The translations under genes were made by a program, and so were the position numbers. A DNA stretch of 64,000 nucleotides from Deltaproteobacteria bacterium. Lineage in GTDB: Bacteria; Myxococcota; JADLHZ01. Positions 33,673 to 46,324 of the stretch are shown piece after piece. The stretch lies in the NCBI GenBank assembly GCA_020848545.1, contig JADLHZ010000122.1:62001-126000 (forward strand), given 5' to 3'. How positions within the stretch are numbered: the first letter of the stretch is position 1; each line of letters starts with the position of its first letter. The notes below the pieces were generated by a model. The model saw nothing but the letters and a program-made list of their open reading frames with translations, had not been told where the DNA came from and searched no databases.

Positions 33673-34671
33673 TCAGTGATCCGTCGCGAGCACCCAGATC
33701 GCCTCGAAGATCGCTTCGGTCAGCGCCGCCATTTTTCCGTAGTCGAGCGTGTCCGGCGTGTCCGTCGCCTCGTGATAGTTCGGGTTTCGATTCGGCGCCG
33801 TATCCGTGATCATCAGCGCCGGCCAGCCGTGCGGCCAATAGCTCCTGTGATCGGACCAATCGATGCCGGGGATCCACGCCGGGCCGTTCATGCTGTGCAC
33901 GTCGATCGTTCCGACAGCGCGCATGGCGGACTTCACCCGCCGCACGAGGGCGCGGTTGTCGGCGCCGGTGTTCGAGACGAGGGCGATGAAGTTACCGGCG
34001 GAAGGGTAGAGCGAGCCGACGAAGGGCGCCGGGAAGTGCTGCGTGCGGGGCTCGTTCTTGTAGTAGCCGACCGTCTCGATCGACAGCGCAGCGGTTACCG
34101 TGACGCCTTCTTTGGCGAGCGCGTTCGCGTGGACGGCGCTGCCCATCTCGCTCTCGGCGAAGTACGGCTCTTCCTCCAGCGTCCAGAACACGAGCTCGAC
34201 GGTGCCGGGCGGGGGCGTAGCAGCGAACAAGCGCGCGAGCTCGAGCACCACGGCCACGCCGCTCGCGTTGTCGTCCGCCGCCGGCAGCGCGTGATCCGAG
34301 TCGTAGTGCGCGCCGACGACGACGCGCGGCCGCTTCGGATCGCCGAGGATCGCAGAGACGTTCTGGTAGGTGCGGCCGCCGGCGTCGAAGCGCCGCCCGA
34401 TTGGCGTCATGCCGAGCGCGCGCAAACGATCGCCGAGCCCGGTGGCGTCTTCGTCGAGCTGTTTCGTGTTCGTGTAATCGCGCGGGTGGGCGAGCGTCTT
34501 CACGTCGGCCTCGAGGCGCCCGACGTCGGCGCTTTGCTTCGGGCCGCGCATCACGCCGGTCGCGACCGGCTGCGTGAGCACTTCGTGGAAGGCGAAGAAG
34601 AGGATGACGAGCGTGGCGACGAGAGCGGCGAGGAAAATGAGAGCAATACGCACGCTATCTGTGTACCGCAT
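33673..34671 (-). CDS. M28-family zinc aminopeptidase, membrane-anchored
   Basis: 332 residues from the ATG at 34671. An N-terminal hydrophobic helix (IALIFLAALVATLVILFF) acts as anchor or uncleaved signal, so the enzyme faces the periplasm. M28 zinc-site elements are clear: His in VVVGAHYDSDH, Asp in ADDNASGV, the Glu pair in TLEEEPYF, and a later His in NPNYHEATDTPDT. Members remove N-terminal residues from peptides. A TTG at 34683 is an alternative start. It lies 74 bases from, and divergent to, the lipoprotein gene at 34746. Confidence 0.87.
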   Translation of the reverse strand: MRYTDSVRIALIFLAALVATLVILFFAFHEVLTQPVATGVMRGPKQSADVGRLEADVKTLAHPRDYTNTKQLDEDATGLGDRLRALGMTPIGRRFDAGGRTYQNVSAILGDPKRPRVVVGAHYDSDHALPAADDNASGVAVVLELARLFAATPPPGTVELVFWTLEEEPYFAESEMGSAVHANALAKEGVTVTAALSIETVGYYKNEPRTQHFPAPFVGSLYPSAGNFIALVSNTGADNRALVRRVKSAMRAVGTIDVHSMNGPAWIPGIDWSDHRSYWPHGWPALMITDTAPNRNPNYHEATDTPDTLDYGKMAALTEAIFEAIWVLATDH

Positions 34672-34745
34672 TCCCGCCGGCAAAGGTCTTCGGGTTGTCC
34701 GCGCGCAACAGATTTTTCCCGGCGCGCTGGTTATCGACGCACCCT

Positions 34746-36104
34746 ATGCGCATCCGCTGGTTTTTCGTCGTTCTCGGCCTCGCCCTTGCTTGCGCGAAGA
34801 AGACCCCGCCGACCTACGCCCACGCCGCCTTCGTGAAGAAGCAATGGGCGCCGGTCTCGCCGGCCTCAACCCAGGGCGAGCCGGGCAACCTCGGCTTTGG
34901 CGCGTTGATCGACGTCGTTCCCACGCAGGCGACGAACGGCAAAGTGCCGGTGCTGCGTGACGGCGTCGTCGCCGGTTGGATCAGCGCCGACGACATCACC
35001 GACACCGCGCCGAGCGAGGAGCTTGCGTTCGCCTACGTGCAGGACGCGCTCATCGGCGCCAACTTCGATCTCGCGCAGGGGTGGCTCCGGGTGCTCGTGC
35101 CCTTGTTCACCGAGCTGGCGCCGCCGCTGCTCGAAGCCGTGGTGCAGCGCGATCTGCCCGCGCTCGATCTCACGGTGCCGACCCGGGCGGTCTGGCTCGC
35201 CGAGAGCGACGGCGAGGGGCTGCGGATCGTCCGCAAGCGGAAGATGGCGGTGATCGCGGTGGTCGATCCCCCAGGTATTCCGGGCGACGGACCCTGCGCG
35301 TATCCAGCGTTCACCAAAGCGATCGAGACGCTTCTTGGCGAGCCGGTGAAAGGCCGCGCCGAGCTCATCGGCCTGTCGCTTCGCTGCCGCGAGCCGCGCC
35401 TCGCCGTGCAAGCCGCGCGCTATGATGCGGCCAACGCGCAGCCGCGTTCGCGCGTCGACGTGACGCCAGTCGCCGGCTGCCGGGGCGACGTGCTCCGCGC
35501 CACGCTCGTCGACGTCGAGGACATGCAGACGAATCGCACCAAGCACGCCTGCCTCGTCGGCGCCGATCTCGATCCGCCCTGCGATCCCTGCTCGGTGCCG
35601 AACGTTGCCGAGCTCGAAGGCAACGAAGATCCGGAGGCGTTCGCGCAGGGCGCCGCCGCCGCATACGCGGAGTCGCGCGCGCTCGACGAAGCTTATAATC
35701 GCGAGACGGCCGTGCACGACCGCTTCATGACGCGCTTCCGAAAGCGCTTTCCCGATCCGCCGCTGACGCTCGTGCGCTTCGAGAACGTCACCGCGCGGCC
35801 GCTCACGACGCCAAAGGATCTATGGTTCTACTCGCGCAGCGTCGCGTGGGAGGGCTACTGCAACGAGGTGCACCAGACCTACGGCGCGCCGACGCTCACG
35901 CGGCTGCCGGCGATCAAGGTGCCCGCGCGTTCGGCGATCGAGCTGTGGCTCCCGAGCAGCGCCTACGCGTCGACCGAGCAAGGCACGATCGAAGCAGAGA
36001 GCGAAGCCGCCGCGACGGAACGCCTCGACGCCGAGCACGAGCGCACGGAGTGGGAGAGCGCGACGCTGATCGACGCGCCGAATTGTACTTGCTGCGGATG
36101 CTAG
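34746..36104 (+). CDS. Lipoprotein of unknown function with Cys-rich tail
   Basis: 452 residues from the ATG at 34746. Signal peptide with lipobox (VVLGLALACAKK), giving a predicted outer-membrane or periplasmic lipoprotein. The early mature region (GKVPVLRDGVVAGWISADD) looks like a small SH3-type beta fold (weak inference). The rest is mixed alpha/beta with several Cys residues (CRGDV, CDPC). The C-terminus ends in a metal-ligand-like tail NCTCCGC. No family recognised. It is convergent with the Cys-rich propeller lipoprotein that ends at 36220. Confidence 0.7.
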   Translation: MRIRWFFVVLGLALACAKKTPPTYAHAAFVKKQWAPVSPASTQGEPGNLGFGALIDVVPTQATNGKVPVLRDGVVAGWISADDITDTAPSEELAFAYVQDALIGANFDLAQGWLRVLVPLFTELAPPLLEAVVQRDLPALDLTVPTRAVWLAESDGEGLRIVRKRKMAVIAVVDPPGIPGDGPCAYPAFTKAIETLLGEPVKGRAELIGLSLRCREPRLAVQAARYDAANAQPRSRVDVTPVAGCRGDVLRATLVDVEDMQTNRTKHACLVGADLDPPCDPCSVPNVAELEGNEDPEAFAQGAAAAYAESRALDEAYNRETAVHDRFMTRFRKRFPDPPLTLVRFENVTARPLTTPKDLWFYSRSVAWEGYCNEVHQTYGAPTLTRLPAIKVPARSAIELWLPSSAYASTEQGTIEAESEAAATERLDAEHERTEWESATLIDAPNCTCCGC

Positions 36105-36219
36105 GTTTCCCCCAACCCCGTCGCTCCTGCGCATTCGCGCCGGGATCTGCGAAGGCCAGGCTGGCGCCCTGGCTTGCGACGCACGCGACGACAGAAGGGG
36201 ACCGCGTGGAGGGCTCTGG

Positions 36220-39200
36220 CTAAGGACAAGCGACCGACAGTCCGAAGGTCCCGGCGCTCGAGCCGTAGCCGTCGACGATCACATAGTAGTCTTGGCCGGC
36301 GGTCGCCGTGAAGGAGACGCTCTCGTCGCCGGCCGTCGAGCTCGCGTCGAGGCATCCGGCGAGGCGGGGTTCGCATCCGCCGCCGGCGCCCTCGCGGAGG
36401 GCGATGAGATCGAGATCTTGCCCCGGGCTCGTCAGCGTCGCGGTGACAGATCCGCTGGCGCCAGGCGTCAGGCGGAACGCGCGCTCGCGGCCGACGGTGA
36501 GCGTGGGGCTGCAAGCGTAGCGATCCATGCGGTTCGGCGCGCCCGCAGTCGTGCCCATCGTCATCGCATTGCACGCCAGGGTCACGGCACCGGCGCAGAG
36601 ACCGCCGGCCATGCACGCGGGCGCTGCGACGCAATCGGGATCCGAGCAGTCAACGAGGCCGTCGCAGTCGCCGTCGCTGCCGTCGTCGCACAGCGGCTCG
36701 TTCGCCGCGCAGCTGCGTTGGCGCCGGAGGATCACGCCGTCGGAGCCGACGACGAAGACGTCGCCCTTGCCGGCGATGCCGATCATCTCTTGCGTCACAC
36801 CCGAGCGCATCGGTGACCAAGAGATGCCGTCGTAGTGCAGGATGGCGCCGAACGCTTCGGCGCCGCGCGAGCCGATGGCGAAGACATCGTTCGGGCCGGT
36901 GCCCCAGACTTCGAGCAGCGTCTGCGTCGTTCCGCTCGGCATCGCGGTCCACGTGGCTCCGTCGTAGTGCATGATCGTGCCCTTGAGGCCAACGGCGAAG
37001 ACGTCGTTTGGCGCCGGGCCCCAGATGCCGTAGAGACCTTCCGTCGTATTCGACTGCATCGGCGCCCAAGCCGAGGTGCCGCGATGGCTGATCTTCCCGT
37101 TCGTTCCCACCGCGAAGACGTCGTCGGTCGCAAAGCCCCACACGTCGCGCCAGTTTTGCCCGGCGACGCCCGGATCCTCCGGAACCCACGCGCCTGCCGT
37201 CCGATGCCAGATACCGGGCGAGCCGACGCCGACGACGAAGAAGTCGGTGGGCGCCGTGCCCCAGACCGCCTTCAAGTCGCGCGGCAGGCCGGCGATCGTG
37301 CTCCAGGTGCTGCTCGCGTAGTGCAAGACGACGTTGTTGCCCGCGACGATGATCTCGCCCGAGCTATCTACCCAAACGCCGTTGAGCTCCTGCGCGCTGC
37401 CGCCGGGGTTTGTCGTCACGGTCCATGTGGTGCCGTCGAAGCGCAAGAACTGCCCTTGCGCGACCGCGACGACGTCGTTGGGGGCGATCGCCCACACGTC
37501 CGTCAGCATACGCGTCGAGTTTGACGTCATCGCCGTCCACGGGGCGCCTCGCCAGCGCAAGACATCGTTGCTGTTGACCGCGAACACGGCATCGGACGCG
37601 CTGCCGGTCACGCTCCAAACGTGATCGGTCGAGCCCGGATCGATCCGCGCCCAGGACACGCCGTTCCAGTAGTCGATGGAACCGAGCCCGCCGACGGCGA
37701 AGATGTCGGTGGGTCCACTTCCCCAGATGTCGAGGAAGGAGTCGCCGCCCGCGGGCGGTGGACCGACGGCCGGGTGTGCTTGCGGCGCCCAGGAGCCATT
37801 GCCAGTGGAGCGCAAAATGATCGAGACGACGCGACCGGCGGCGCCGTCGTACTCGCCGCCGACTGCGATGACGTCGCTCGGGCCGCTCGCCCAGATGCCC
37901 CAAAGCGACAACGGGGTGCCGGAGGTCTCGGGCGCCCAATCGTCGCCGTCCCAGTGCAAGATGTTGCCGTTGCGTCCGACGGCGTAGACGTTGTTCGATG
38001 CCAGTCCCCAGACGGCGTGCAGCGACGTCGTCGGTGGCGCCGGCATGGTCAGCGGCGTAAACACGCCGCCGGTCGAGTGCAGCGCGATCGCATTGCCTGA
38101 GAGGCCGCCGACAACAAAAGTGTCGTTCGGACCGCTGCTCCAAACGCCGTAGAGCTCGGAGTTGTCCGTCGTGTCGTGCACAACCGACCATGACGATCCA
38201 TTGTAGCGGGCGATCGTCGACCCGTTCGCCCGGTTGCCCACAGCGACGATGTGCGACGAAGATGTGCCGTGGATATCCGTCAGCTCGACGATGAGCGGAT
38301 CATCGAATACCTTCGTCCAAGCGTTGCCGTCCCAGTGCCAGATCGTGCCGCCCTCTCTCCCGAGATAGACGTCGTTGGGGCCGTTGCTCCATGCGGCTCC
38401 GCGCGACGTCGGCGCGCCGGTCGCGGGCAGCGCGCTGAAGCCGGCGCGGCGGCAGCGCTGAAAGTCGGGCGCGCAGGTCGACAGGCAGCCGAGGGCGCCG
38501 CTCTCGAAGCCGTAGTCGAGGCAGCTCTCTTCCGCCGGGGCGCGGCCTTCGCAGATCTCGGCTCCGTTCACGCTGCGATCGCCGCACGCTCCCAGACACG
38601 CGCTCGTGTCGAAGCCGCAGGCGCTGCTGCAATCCAGGCCCGGCGCGTCGTAGAAGCCGAGATCGGTGCAGTCGCGGCCGCCGAGGTCGTTACCGTCGCA
38701 GTCTTCGTCGCCGTTGAGCGCGCCGTCGCCGCAGCGCTGCGAACACGCGCTCACTTCGACCGTGCATGCGGCGGAGCACCCGAGCCCCGCCGCGGCGTAG
38801 AAGCCGAAGTGCGTGCAGTCTTTGCCGCCGAGATCGCCCTTGTCGCACGCTTCGTTGTCGCCTTTGATGCCGTCGCCGCAGTAGCCGACGCAGCCGCCGA
38901 TGTCGTAGCGGCAAAAGTCCGAGCACCCGAGCATGCCGCCGCCGAAGCCGAGACTCGCGCAGGTGGCCGTGCCGAGATCGTTCGCTTCGCACTGCTCCGG
39001 CACTTCGACGACGCCGTCGCCGCAGCCCGGGCGTTTGCAGTCCAACCGGCAATCGGCGCCGACGGCGAGAGAGTTCGGCCCGTTGCACGTCGCGTTGAGC
39101 TCCGTGCCATCGCCGCAGTCGCACTCCTCGCCGGTCGCGACGTCGGTGCGCGCGTTGCCGCAGCGCTCGAGCGAGCGACAATCGGAGCTGCAGCCGTCGC

Positions 39201-39435
39201 CCGAGTCCGTGTTGCCGTCATCGCAGAGCTCGCCGTCATCGCTGATGCCGTTGCCGCACGCGGCGAGGTAGTCGTCAGGGAGGCAACGGCCGAGATCGAC
39301 GCTGCAGCTGAAACCCTTCGGACAGTCGCCGCGGGTCGCGCATGCGATCACGGTGTCGGGGTCCAGTCGCGTGTCGACGGTGCACCCAGAGAGCAGGAGC
39401 GCGAAGGCGAGCCGCCGAGCCGTGCCGAGGGTCAT
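36220..39435 (-). CDS. Lipoprotein with Cys-rich DUF4215-like repeats, propeller-like repeats and PPC-like end
   Basis: 1071 residues from the ATG at 39435. Signal peptide with lipobox (AFALLLSGCTV). Residues about 45-330 hold several Cys-rich repeats of the myxobacterial/DUF4215 type, e.g. CGNGISDDGELCDDGNTD and CGDGALNGDEDCDGNDLGG. Residues about 340-900 contain many WG.GPNDVFAVG-type repeats (e.g. GIWGPAPNDVFAVGLKG), which should build one or more beta propellers. The last 90 residues (RAFRLTPGASGSVTATL ... YYVIVDGY) look like a pre-peptidase C-terminal beta domain. Probably a surface or secreted protein; no catalytic motif is seen. The repeats are a strong hint of a myxobacterial-type host. 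It is the last gene before the oxidase operon and in the same direction. Confidence 0.85.
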   Translation of the reverse strand: MTLGTARRLAFALLLSGCTVDTRLDPDTVIACATRGDCPKGFSCSVDLGRCLPDDYLAACGNGISDDGELCDDGNTDSGDGCSSDCRSLERCGNARTDVATGEECDCGDGTELNATCNGPNSLAVGADCRLDCKRPGCGDGVVEVPEQCEANDLGTATCASLGFGGGMLGCSDFCRYDIGGCVGYCGDGIKGDNEACDKGDLGGKDCTHFGFYAAAGLGCSAACTVEVSACSQRCGDGALNGDEDCDGNDLGGRDCTDLGFYDAPGLDCSSACGFDTSACLGACGDRSVNGAEICEGRAPAEESCLDYGFESGALGCLSTCAPDFQRCRRAGFSALPATGAPTSRGAAWSNGPNDVYLGREGGTIWHWDGNAWTKVFDDPLIVELTDIHGTSSSHIVAVGNRANGSTIARYNGSSWSVVHDTTDNSELYGVWSSGPNDTFVVGGLSGNAIALHSTGGVFTPLTMPAPPTTSLHAVWGLASNNVYAVGRNGNILHWDGDDWAPETSGTPLSLWGIWASGPSDVIAVGGEYDGAAGRVVSIILRSTGNGSWAPQAHPAVGPPPAGGDSFLDIWGSGPTDIFAVGGLGSIDYWNGVSWARIDPGSTDHVWSVTGSASDAVFAVNSNDVLRWRGAPWTAMTSNSTRMLTDVWAIAPNDVVAVAQGQFLRFDGTTWTVTTNPGGSAQELNGVWVDSSGEIIVAGNNVVLHYASSTWSTIAGLPRDLKAVWGTAPTDFFVVGVGSPGIWHRTAGAWVPEDPGVAGQNWRDVWGFATDDVFAVGTNGKISHRGTSAWAPMQSNTTEGLYGIWGPAPNDVFAVGLKGTIMHYDGATWTAMPSGTTQTLLEVWGTGPNDVFAIGSRGAEAFGAILHYDGISWSPMRSGVTQEMIGIAGKGDVFVVGSDGVILRRQRSCAANEPLCDDGSDGDCDGLVDCSDPDCVAAPACMAGGLCAGAVTLACNAMTMGTTAGAPNRMDRYACSPTLTVGRERAFRLTPGASGSVTATLTSPGQDLDLIALREGAGGGCEPRLAGCLDASSTAGDESVSFTATAGQDYYVIVDGYGSSAGTFGLSVACP

Positions 39436-39458
39436 CTTTCTAAGTATGACAGATGAAG

Positions 39459-39896
39459 CTAGTGCGCGCTGCGCTGCGGCGTCGCCGACGGGGCCACCTG
39501 CTGTTGCGCGCGGTGATCCTTCACGAAGGTGCCCTGCTTGTCGTCCACCTGCCCGCGCGTCATCAGATCGGAGAAGGTGAGCAAGAAGAAGATCGCCAAG
39601 AAGATCGCTGCACTCGCGAACGTCACGGCGAAGATCTTGTTGTCGTACTTCAAGTGCATGAAGAACGCGCAGACGAGCAGCGCCTTCGTGATCGCGACGA
39701 TCATCGCGACGAAGAGGTTCACGTTGGGGACGCCGAGGATGACGTTGAAGTCGACGTACGAGACGGCCACCGTGATGACGGTGCCGACGATGAGCGCGGC
39801 CCACACGGCGAAGTAGACCTTTATCGGCGTCACGTGCGCGATGTGCTGCTCGTCGTCGTGGTGCCCGTGATCGGCGGAGACGGATGCGTGCGCCAT
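39459..39896 (-). CDS. coxD: Cytochrome c oxidase subunit IV-like
   Basis: 145 residues, three membrane helices, in the prokaryotic COX IV (CtaF-like) pattern: VYFAVWAALIVGTVITVAV, FVAMIVAITKALLVCAFFMH and FASAAIFLAIFFLLTFS, with the typical FMHLKYDNK loop. A small accessory subunit of the caa3 oxidase. It starts five bases after coxC and is the last gene of the operon. Confidence 0.88.
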   Translation of the reverse strand: MAHASVSADHGHHDDEQHIAHVTPIKVYFAVWAALIVGTVITVAVSYVDFNVILGVPNVNLFVAMIVAITKALLVCAFFMHLKYDNKIFAVTFASAAIFLAIFFLLTFSDLMTRGQVDDKQGTFVKDHRAQQQVAPSATPQRSAH

Positions 39897-39901
39897 GTTT
39901 G

Positions 39902-40575
39902 TCACCCTACCAAGTAGAGAAGCGGGAAGAGGAAGATCCAGACGAGGTCGACCAAGTGCCAGTAGAGCCCGACGCACTCGACGGCGGCGAAGTTCTTCGA
40001 GTTGAACTCGTTGCGCCGTGCGCGAACCATGATCCAGCCGATGACGCCCATGCCGGCGAGGACGTGGATGCCGTGCAGGCCGGTCAAGCAGAAGTAGAAG
40101 CCGAAGAAGAGCTTGGCGTTGTCGAACTGTTTCAGCGCTGCCGGAAACTCGGGGTTGCTCGGGTCGAAGAACTTCCCCGGCAAGGTGCCCACGTGAATCT
40201 TGTGCGAGTACTCGAAGTACTTCACGACGAGGAACACGCCGGCCAAAGCGAAGGTCGCCAAGCAAAGCCAGAACACCGTGCGGTTGTTGTTCGGCACGTC
40301 CATCTGCGCCCAGCGGACGGCGAGCGCCATGGTCAGCGACGAGCAAATGAGCACGATGGTGTTGAACGCGCCCTGGGGGACCGACAGCTCATGCGCGGCG
40401 GTGTGGTACATCTGCGGGTACCACGAGCGGAAGATCATCAGGCCCACGAAGAGCGCGCTGAAGAACATGATCTCCTGGCCCAAGAAGAGCCAGATGCCGA
40501 GCTTGTTCGCCTCGAGCTGCTGCCGCGGCGTATCGAAGTGGTGCGCGAGGTAGGGATTGTCGTGGTGGGATCCGC

Positions 40576-40579
<4 letters not shown>
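39902..40579 (-). CDS. coxC: Cytochrome c oxidase subunit III
   Basis: 225 residues with five predicted membrane helices. COX3 signatures include [19 protein letters not shown], the Glu-containing [10 protein letters not shown] and the C-terminal [20 protein letters not shown]. Subunit III supports proton uptake and stability of the oxidase. Its ATG overlaps the coxA stop (ATGA), so the two are coupled. Confidence 0.95.
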
Positions 40580-42237
<1,658 letters not shown>

Positions 42238-42298
42238 GACTGACTCCTTCACGTGGCCCTGGCCGCGGCCTTAGCCGTGGCCGAAATCTTCACTTCAC

Positions 42299-43318
42299 TT
42301 ATTTGAGCGACTTGATGAACGCGATGAGGCTCTCGACCTGCTTCTCCGAGAGCTGCTGATCGGCCGGACCCTTGTTGCCGTAGCTCTCGGGCATCACCGG
42401 GCCGAAGCCCTTCACGAGCTTCGCCCGCGGCTCCAAGATTGATTCGCGAATGTAGTTCTCGTCGACGGTCACCGGCTGGCCATCCGTGATCTCTTCTTTG
42501 CGACCGAAGAGCCCCTTCATGGTGGGGCCGACGCTCGGCTTGCCGTCGGTCGAGTGGCACCCGCCGCACGCCTTCGTCTTGTAGAGCAGCGCGCCGGCTG
42601 CCACCGGGTCGCCGCCGCCGACTTCGCCGCCCTTCTTCTTCAACCACGCGTCGAACTCTTCCGGCTTCATCACCATGACCGTGGCCATCATCATCGAGTG
42701 ATCTTGGCCGCAGTACTCGGTGCAGAACACCCGATAGTCGCCGGGCTCGATCGCGTTGAACCAGACCATCGAGTACTGGCCGGGCACGATGTCGTGCTTG
42801 ACGCGGAACTCGGGCACCCAAAAGCTGTGCAACACGTCGTTCGAGCGCATCACGAGCTTCACCGGACGTCCCGCCGGAACACGCAGCACCGGCATGTCCT
42901 TCGCTCCGTTCACCGGTTGCTTGTCCTTCCGCTCGTCCATCGCGTCGACGACGCCATTTGGATAGGTGAAGCTCCACTGCCACTGCTGCGCGGTCACGTT
43001 GATGACCATGGCGTCGCCTGGCGCGACGACCATCCGCAGATAGCCCCGGAAGCCCCAGACGAAGATCACCATGACGAGGATCAGAGGGATCACCGTCCAC
43101 GTCACTTCGAGCACTGTGTTGTGATGCGGGCCGTGCGGGATCTCGGTCTCGCTCTTCCTCTTGTAGCGGAGCGCGAACCAGGTCATCGCGCCGACGATGC
43201 CGACGAAGAGGACGACGCTCAGCCAGTACAAGAAGTAGTAGAGCTGATCGACGTCGCCTGCGACCGTGGAGGCGCCCTTCGGCATCCAAAACGTGGGGTC
43301 TGTCACTCGGTCCATCAT
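42299..43318 (-). CDS. coxB: Cytochrome c oxidase subunit II with fused cytochrome c (caa3)
   Basis: 339 residues, two N-terminal helices, then a periplasmic cupredoxin domain with the CuA site CTEYCGQDHSMM (about 198-209, plus His in VLHSFW), then a cytochrome c domain with heme motif CGGCH (251-255) and a later Met in FGPVMPES. The fusion makes the enzyme caa3-type, able to take electrons directly from a donor cytochrome or the ACIII complex. Its ATG overlaps the SCO gene stop. Aromatic WQWSFTYP is the electron-entry region. Confidence 0.95.
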   Translation of the reverse strand: MMDRVTDPTFWMPKGASTVAGDVDQLYYFLYWLSVVLFVGIVGAMTWFALRYKRKSETEIPHGPHHNTVLEVTWTVIPLILVMVIFVWGFRGYLRMVVAPGDAMVINVTAQQWQWSFTYPNGVVDAMDERKDKQPVNGAKDMPVLRVPAGRPVKLVMRSNDVLHSFWVPEFRVKHDIVPGQYSMVWFNAIEPGDYRVFCTEYCGQDHSMMMATVMVMKPEEFDAWLKKKGGEVGGGDPVAAGALLYKTKACGGCHSTDGKPSVGPTMKGLFGRKEEITDGQPVTVDENYIRESILEPRAKLVKGFGPVMPESYGNKGPADQQLSEKQVESLIAFIKSLK

Positions 43319-44112
43319 TTCTCCAATGCAAACGCTGCTTGCCGGCGGCGATCAGCGCGGAACATGAGCCAAATAAAGATGCCGAGGATGAGCACGCTGA
43401 GCGCGCCGCAGACCCGCATCACCCGCATCGCGAAGACGACGTAGCCGCGATCTTTTGGGCTGTAGTGGTAACACCAGAGGATCAGCTTATCGATGGCGGT
43501 GCCGACCTTGCCTTCGCCGGCCTCGACGAACGCGAGCTTGAGATCCTTCGGCGGAAACTCGATGCCGTAGAGCACGCGCGAGACCTTGCCGTCCGGCGTG
43601 AGCACGAAGACGCCCGCCGCGTGCGCCCACTGCTTGGTCTCGTCGTCCCAGAAGTAATTCCAGCCGACCGCATCGGCGATGCGCTTCGTCTCGCCGGCGT
43701 CGCCGGTCAAGAAGCGCCAGCCGTGTGCCTCGGTCTCGCGGGCGTAGCTCTTCAAGTAGTTCTCGCGTTTCTTGCTCGCGAGCGCCGGCGTCTCTTTCGG
43801 CTCGATGCTGATCGACACGACCTGGAACTCATTGCCGGCCGTGAACGAGAGCCCCTTCACGCCGCTGAGCACGCCGTTCAAGACGATGTCGCAGAGCATC
43901 GGGCACTCGAAGTAGCCGACGGTGAGCAGTGTGGGCATGCCGTTCTGCAACAGCTCGCCGAAGGTGACCATCTTGCCGTCGGAGTCGGTGAGCCGCGCGT
44001 CTTTTGGGACCTGCGCGTTCAACTTCTCGACGATGTCGATCTGCGCCGTCTTGTCCGCGGGCGGTGCGGCGTCTGCCAAGGACAGCGAGATGATCAGCAT
44101 GGCGAAGGGCAT
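43315..44112 (-). CDS. SCO1/SenC copper chaperone for CuA
   Basis: 265 residues with an N-terminal signal, a thioredoxin-like domain with copper site FECPMLC (Cys70, Cys74) and the distal His in HAAGVFVLTPDGK, and a C-terminal membrane helix (VCGALSVLILGIFIWLMF). Delivers copper to the CuA site of the subunit II encoded just downstream. The C-terminal anchor (rather than N-terminal only) is a variant seen in some ACIII-caa3 operons (inference). The stop overlaps the coxB start. Confidence 0.92.
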   Translation of the reverse strand: MPFAMLIISLSLADAAPPADKTAQIDIVEKLNAQVPKDARLTDSDGKMVTFGELLQNGMPTLLTVGYFECPMLCDIVLNGVLSGVKGLSFTAGNEFQVVSISIEPKETPALASKKRENYLKSYARETEAHGWRFLTGDAGETKRIADAVGWNYFWDDETKQWAHAAGVFVLTPDGKVSRVLYGIEFPPKDLKLAFVEAGEGKVGTAIDKLILWCYHYSPKDRGYVVFAMRVMRVCGALSVLILGIFIWLMFRADRRRQAAFALEK

Positions 44113-44115
44113 GAC

Positions 44116-44502
44116 TTACTTCTTCGACCCCGTCGTTCCGGTCTTGCCCGTCGGTCCGGTAGGGGCCGCGGCTTGCGCGGTCTTGCCCTCTTTGATCTCT
44201 TTGACGGTCAGCTCCATCGCGCGCGCGATCGGGATGTGCCCGACGCCCGTTGCCGGATCCGTGACGCCGGCCGGCGCGTTCAGCTTCGCCTGCGCCTGCT
44301 TCTTCAGATCGTCCCACTGCGTGGTCGGATAGGCCCCGACCTTCTGGTGCACTTCCTGCTGCACCGTGACCTCGAACCAACCGCGCAGGATGACCGCCGA
44401 CAGCACCGTGGCGACGAGGATGCCCACGCCGAAGAAGGTGACGAGCGGGAGGTTCGGGTTCTGGCGGTCGTAGTTACCGTGACTGTTACCGTGCGATGAC
44501 AT
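44116..44502 (-). CDS. Small membrane protein of the ACIII-oxidase operon
   Basis: 128 residues: His/Asn-rich N-terminus (SSHGNSHGNYDRQNPNLP), one membrane helix (LVTFFGVGILVATVLSAVIL), a periplasmic segment with GHIPIARAMELTVKEI, and a Gly/Thr/Pro tail (PTGPTGKTGTTGSKK). It sits between actF and SCO where a small extra subunit is found in other operons, so it may be an accessory ACIII subunit. No family recognised; function inferred from position only. Confidence 0.7.
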   Translation of the reverse strand: MSSHGNSHGNYDRQNPNLPLVTFFGVGILVATVLSAVILRGWFEVTVQQEVHQKVGAYPTTQWDDLKKQAQAKLNAPAGVTDPATGVGHIPIARAMELTVKEIKEGKTAQAAAPTGPTGKTGTTGSKK

Positions 44503-44512
44503 GTGCGTCTCC

Positions 44513-45733
<1,221 letters not shown>

Positions 45734-45745
45734 CTCACATTCATC

Positions 45746-46324
45746 TCACTTCGAATCGGTGGGCTTGGCGTTCTGGCTGCGTTGCAGCGCGCGGAGGTAG
45801 GCGACGATCGCCCAGCGGTCCTTCTCGGCGATCTGCAAGGCGTATCCCGGCATCAGGCGTACGCCGTTGGTGACGGCGTTGAAGAGCTCGCCCTCGGCGA
45901 GGCCGCGGATGCGCTCGTCGTGCAGGTTGGCGACGCCCGCGAAGCCGCGCTTCGCCACCATGCCGTCGCCGGCGCCGGTCGGGCCGTGGCACGGCGTACA
46001 ATAGATGTCGTAGCGCTCTTCGCCGCGCTTCATCGTCTCCATCGTCACTTCGAAGGGGAAGCCCTTGGCGAACGAGCCGTCCGCCGCCTTGCCGCGCGAG
46101 AGGAAGTCGTCGTCCTTCAGTGAGCCTTGGGCGACGGTGTTCGCCGGCACCGGGCGCATCGTGCGCTTGTCCGGAAAGAGCGAGCTCTCGGCCTGCGCGC
46201 CGAAGCGCGCTTGGCTGAACATCGGGCCGCGGATCAGGTGCACCGGCGGTTCGTCGCTGCGCTGACCTTGGCAGGCGCAGGCGAACACAGCGAGCAAGGC
46301 AAGACGTCTATTCACTTCATTCAT
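45746..46324 (-). CDS. actE: Alternative complex III monoheme cytochrome ActE
   Basis: 192 residues. Signal peptide with lipobox (LLAVFACACQG), so a membrane-tethered lipoprotein. One cytochrome c heme motif CTPCH in YDIYCTPCHGPTGAGDG, and a Met ligand candidate in VRLMPGYALQI. Passes electrons to the oxidase side. The start overlaps the actD stop. The ACIII order D-E-F is kept. Confidence 0.88.
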   Translation of the reverse strand: MNEVNRRLALLAVFACACQGQRSDEPPVHLIRGPMFSQARFGAQAESSLFPDKRTMRPVPANTVAQGSLKDDDFLSRGKAADGSFAKGFPFEVTMETMKRGEERYDIYCTPCHGPTGAGDGMVAKRGFAGVANLHDERIRGLAEGELFNAVTNGVRLMPGYALQIAEKDRWAIVAYLRALQRSQNAKPTDSK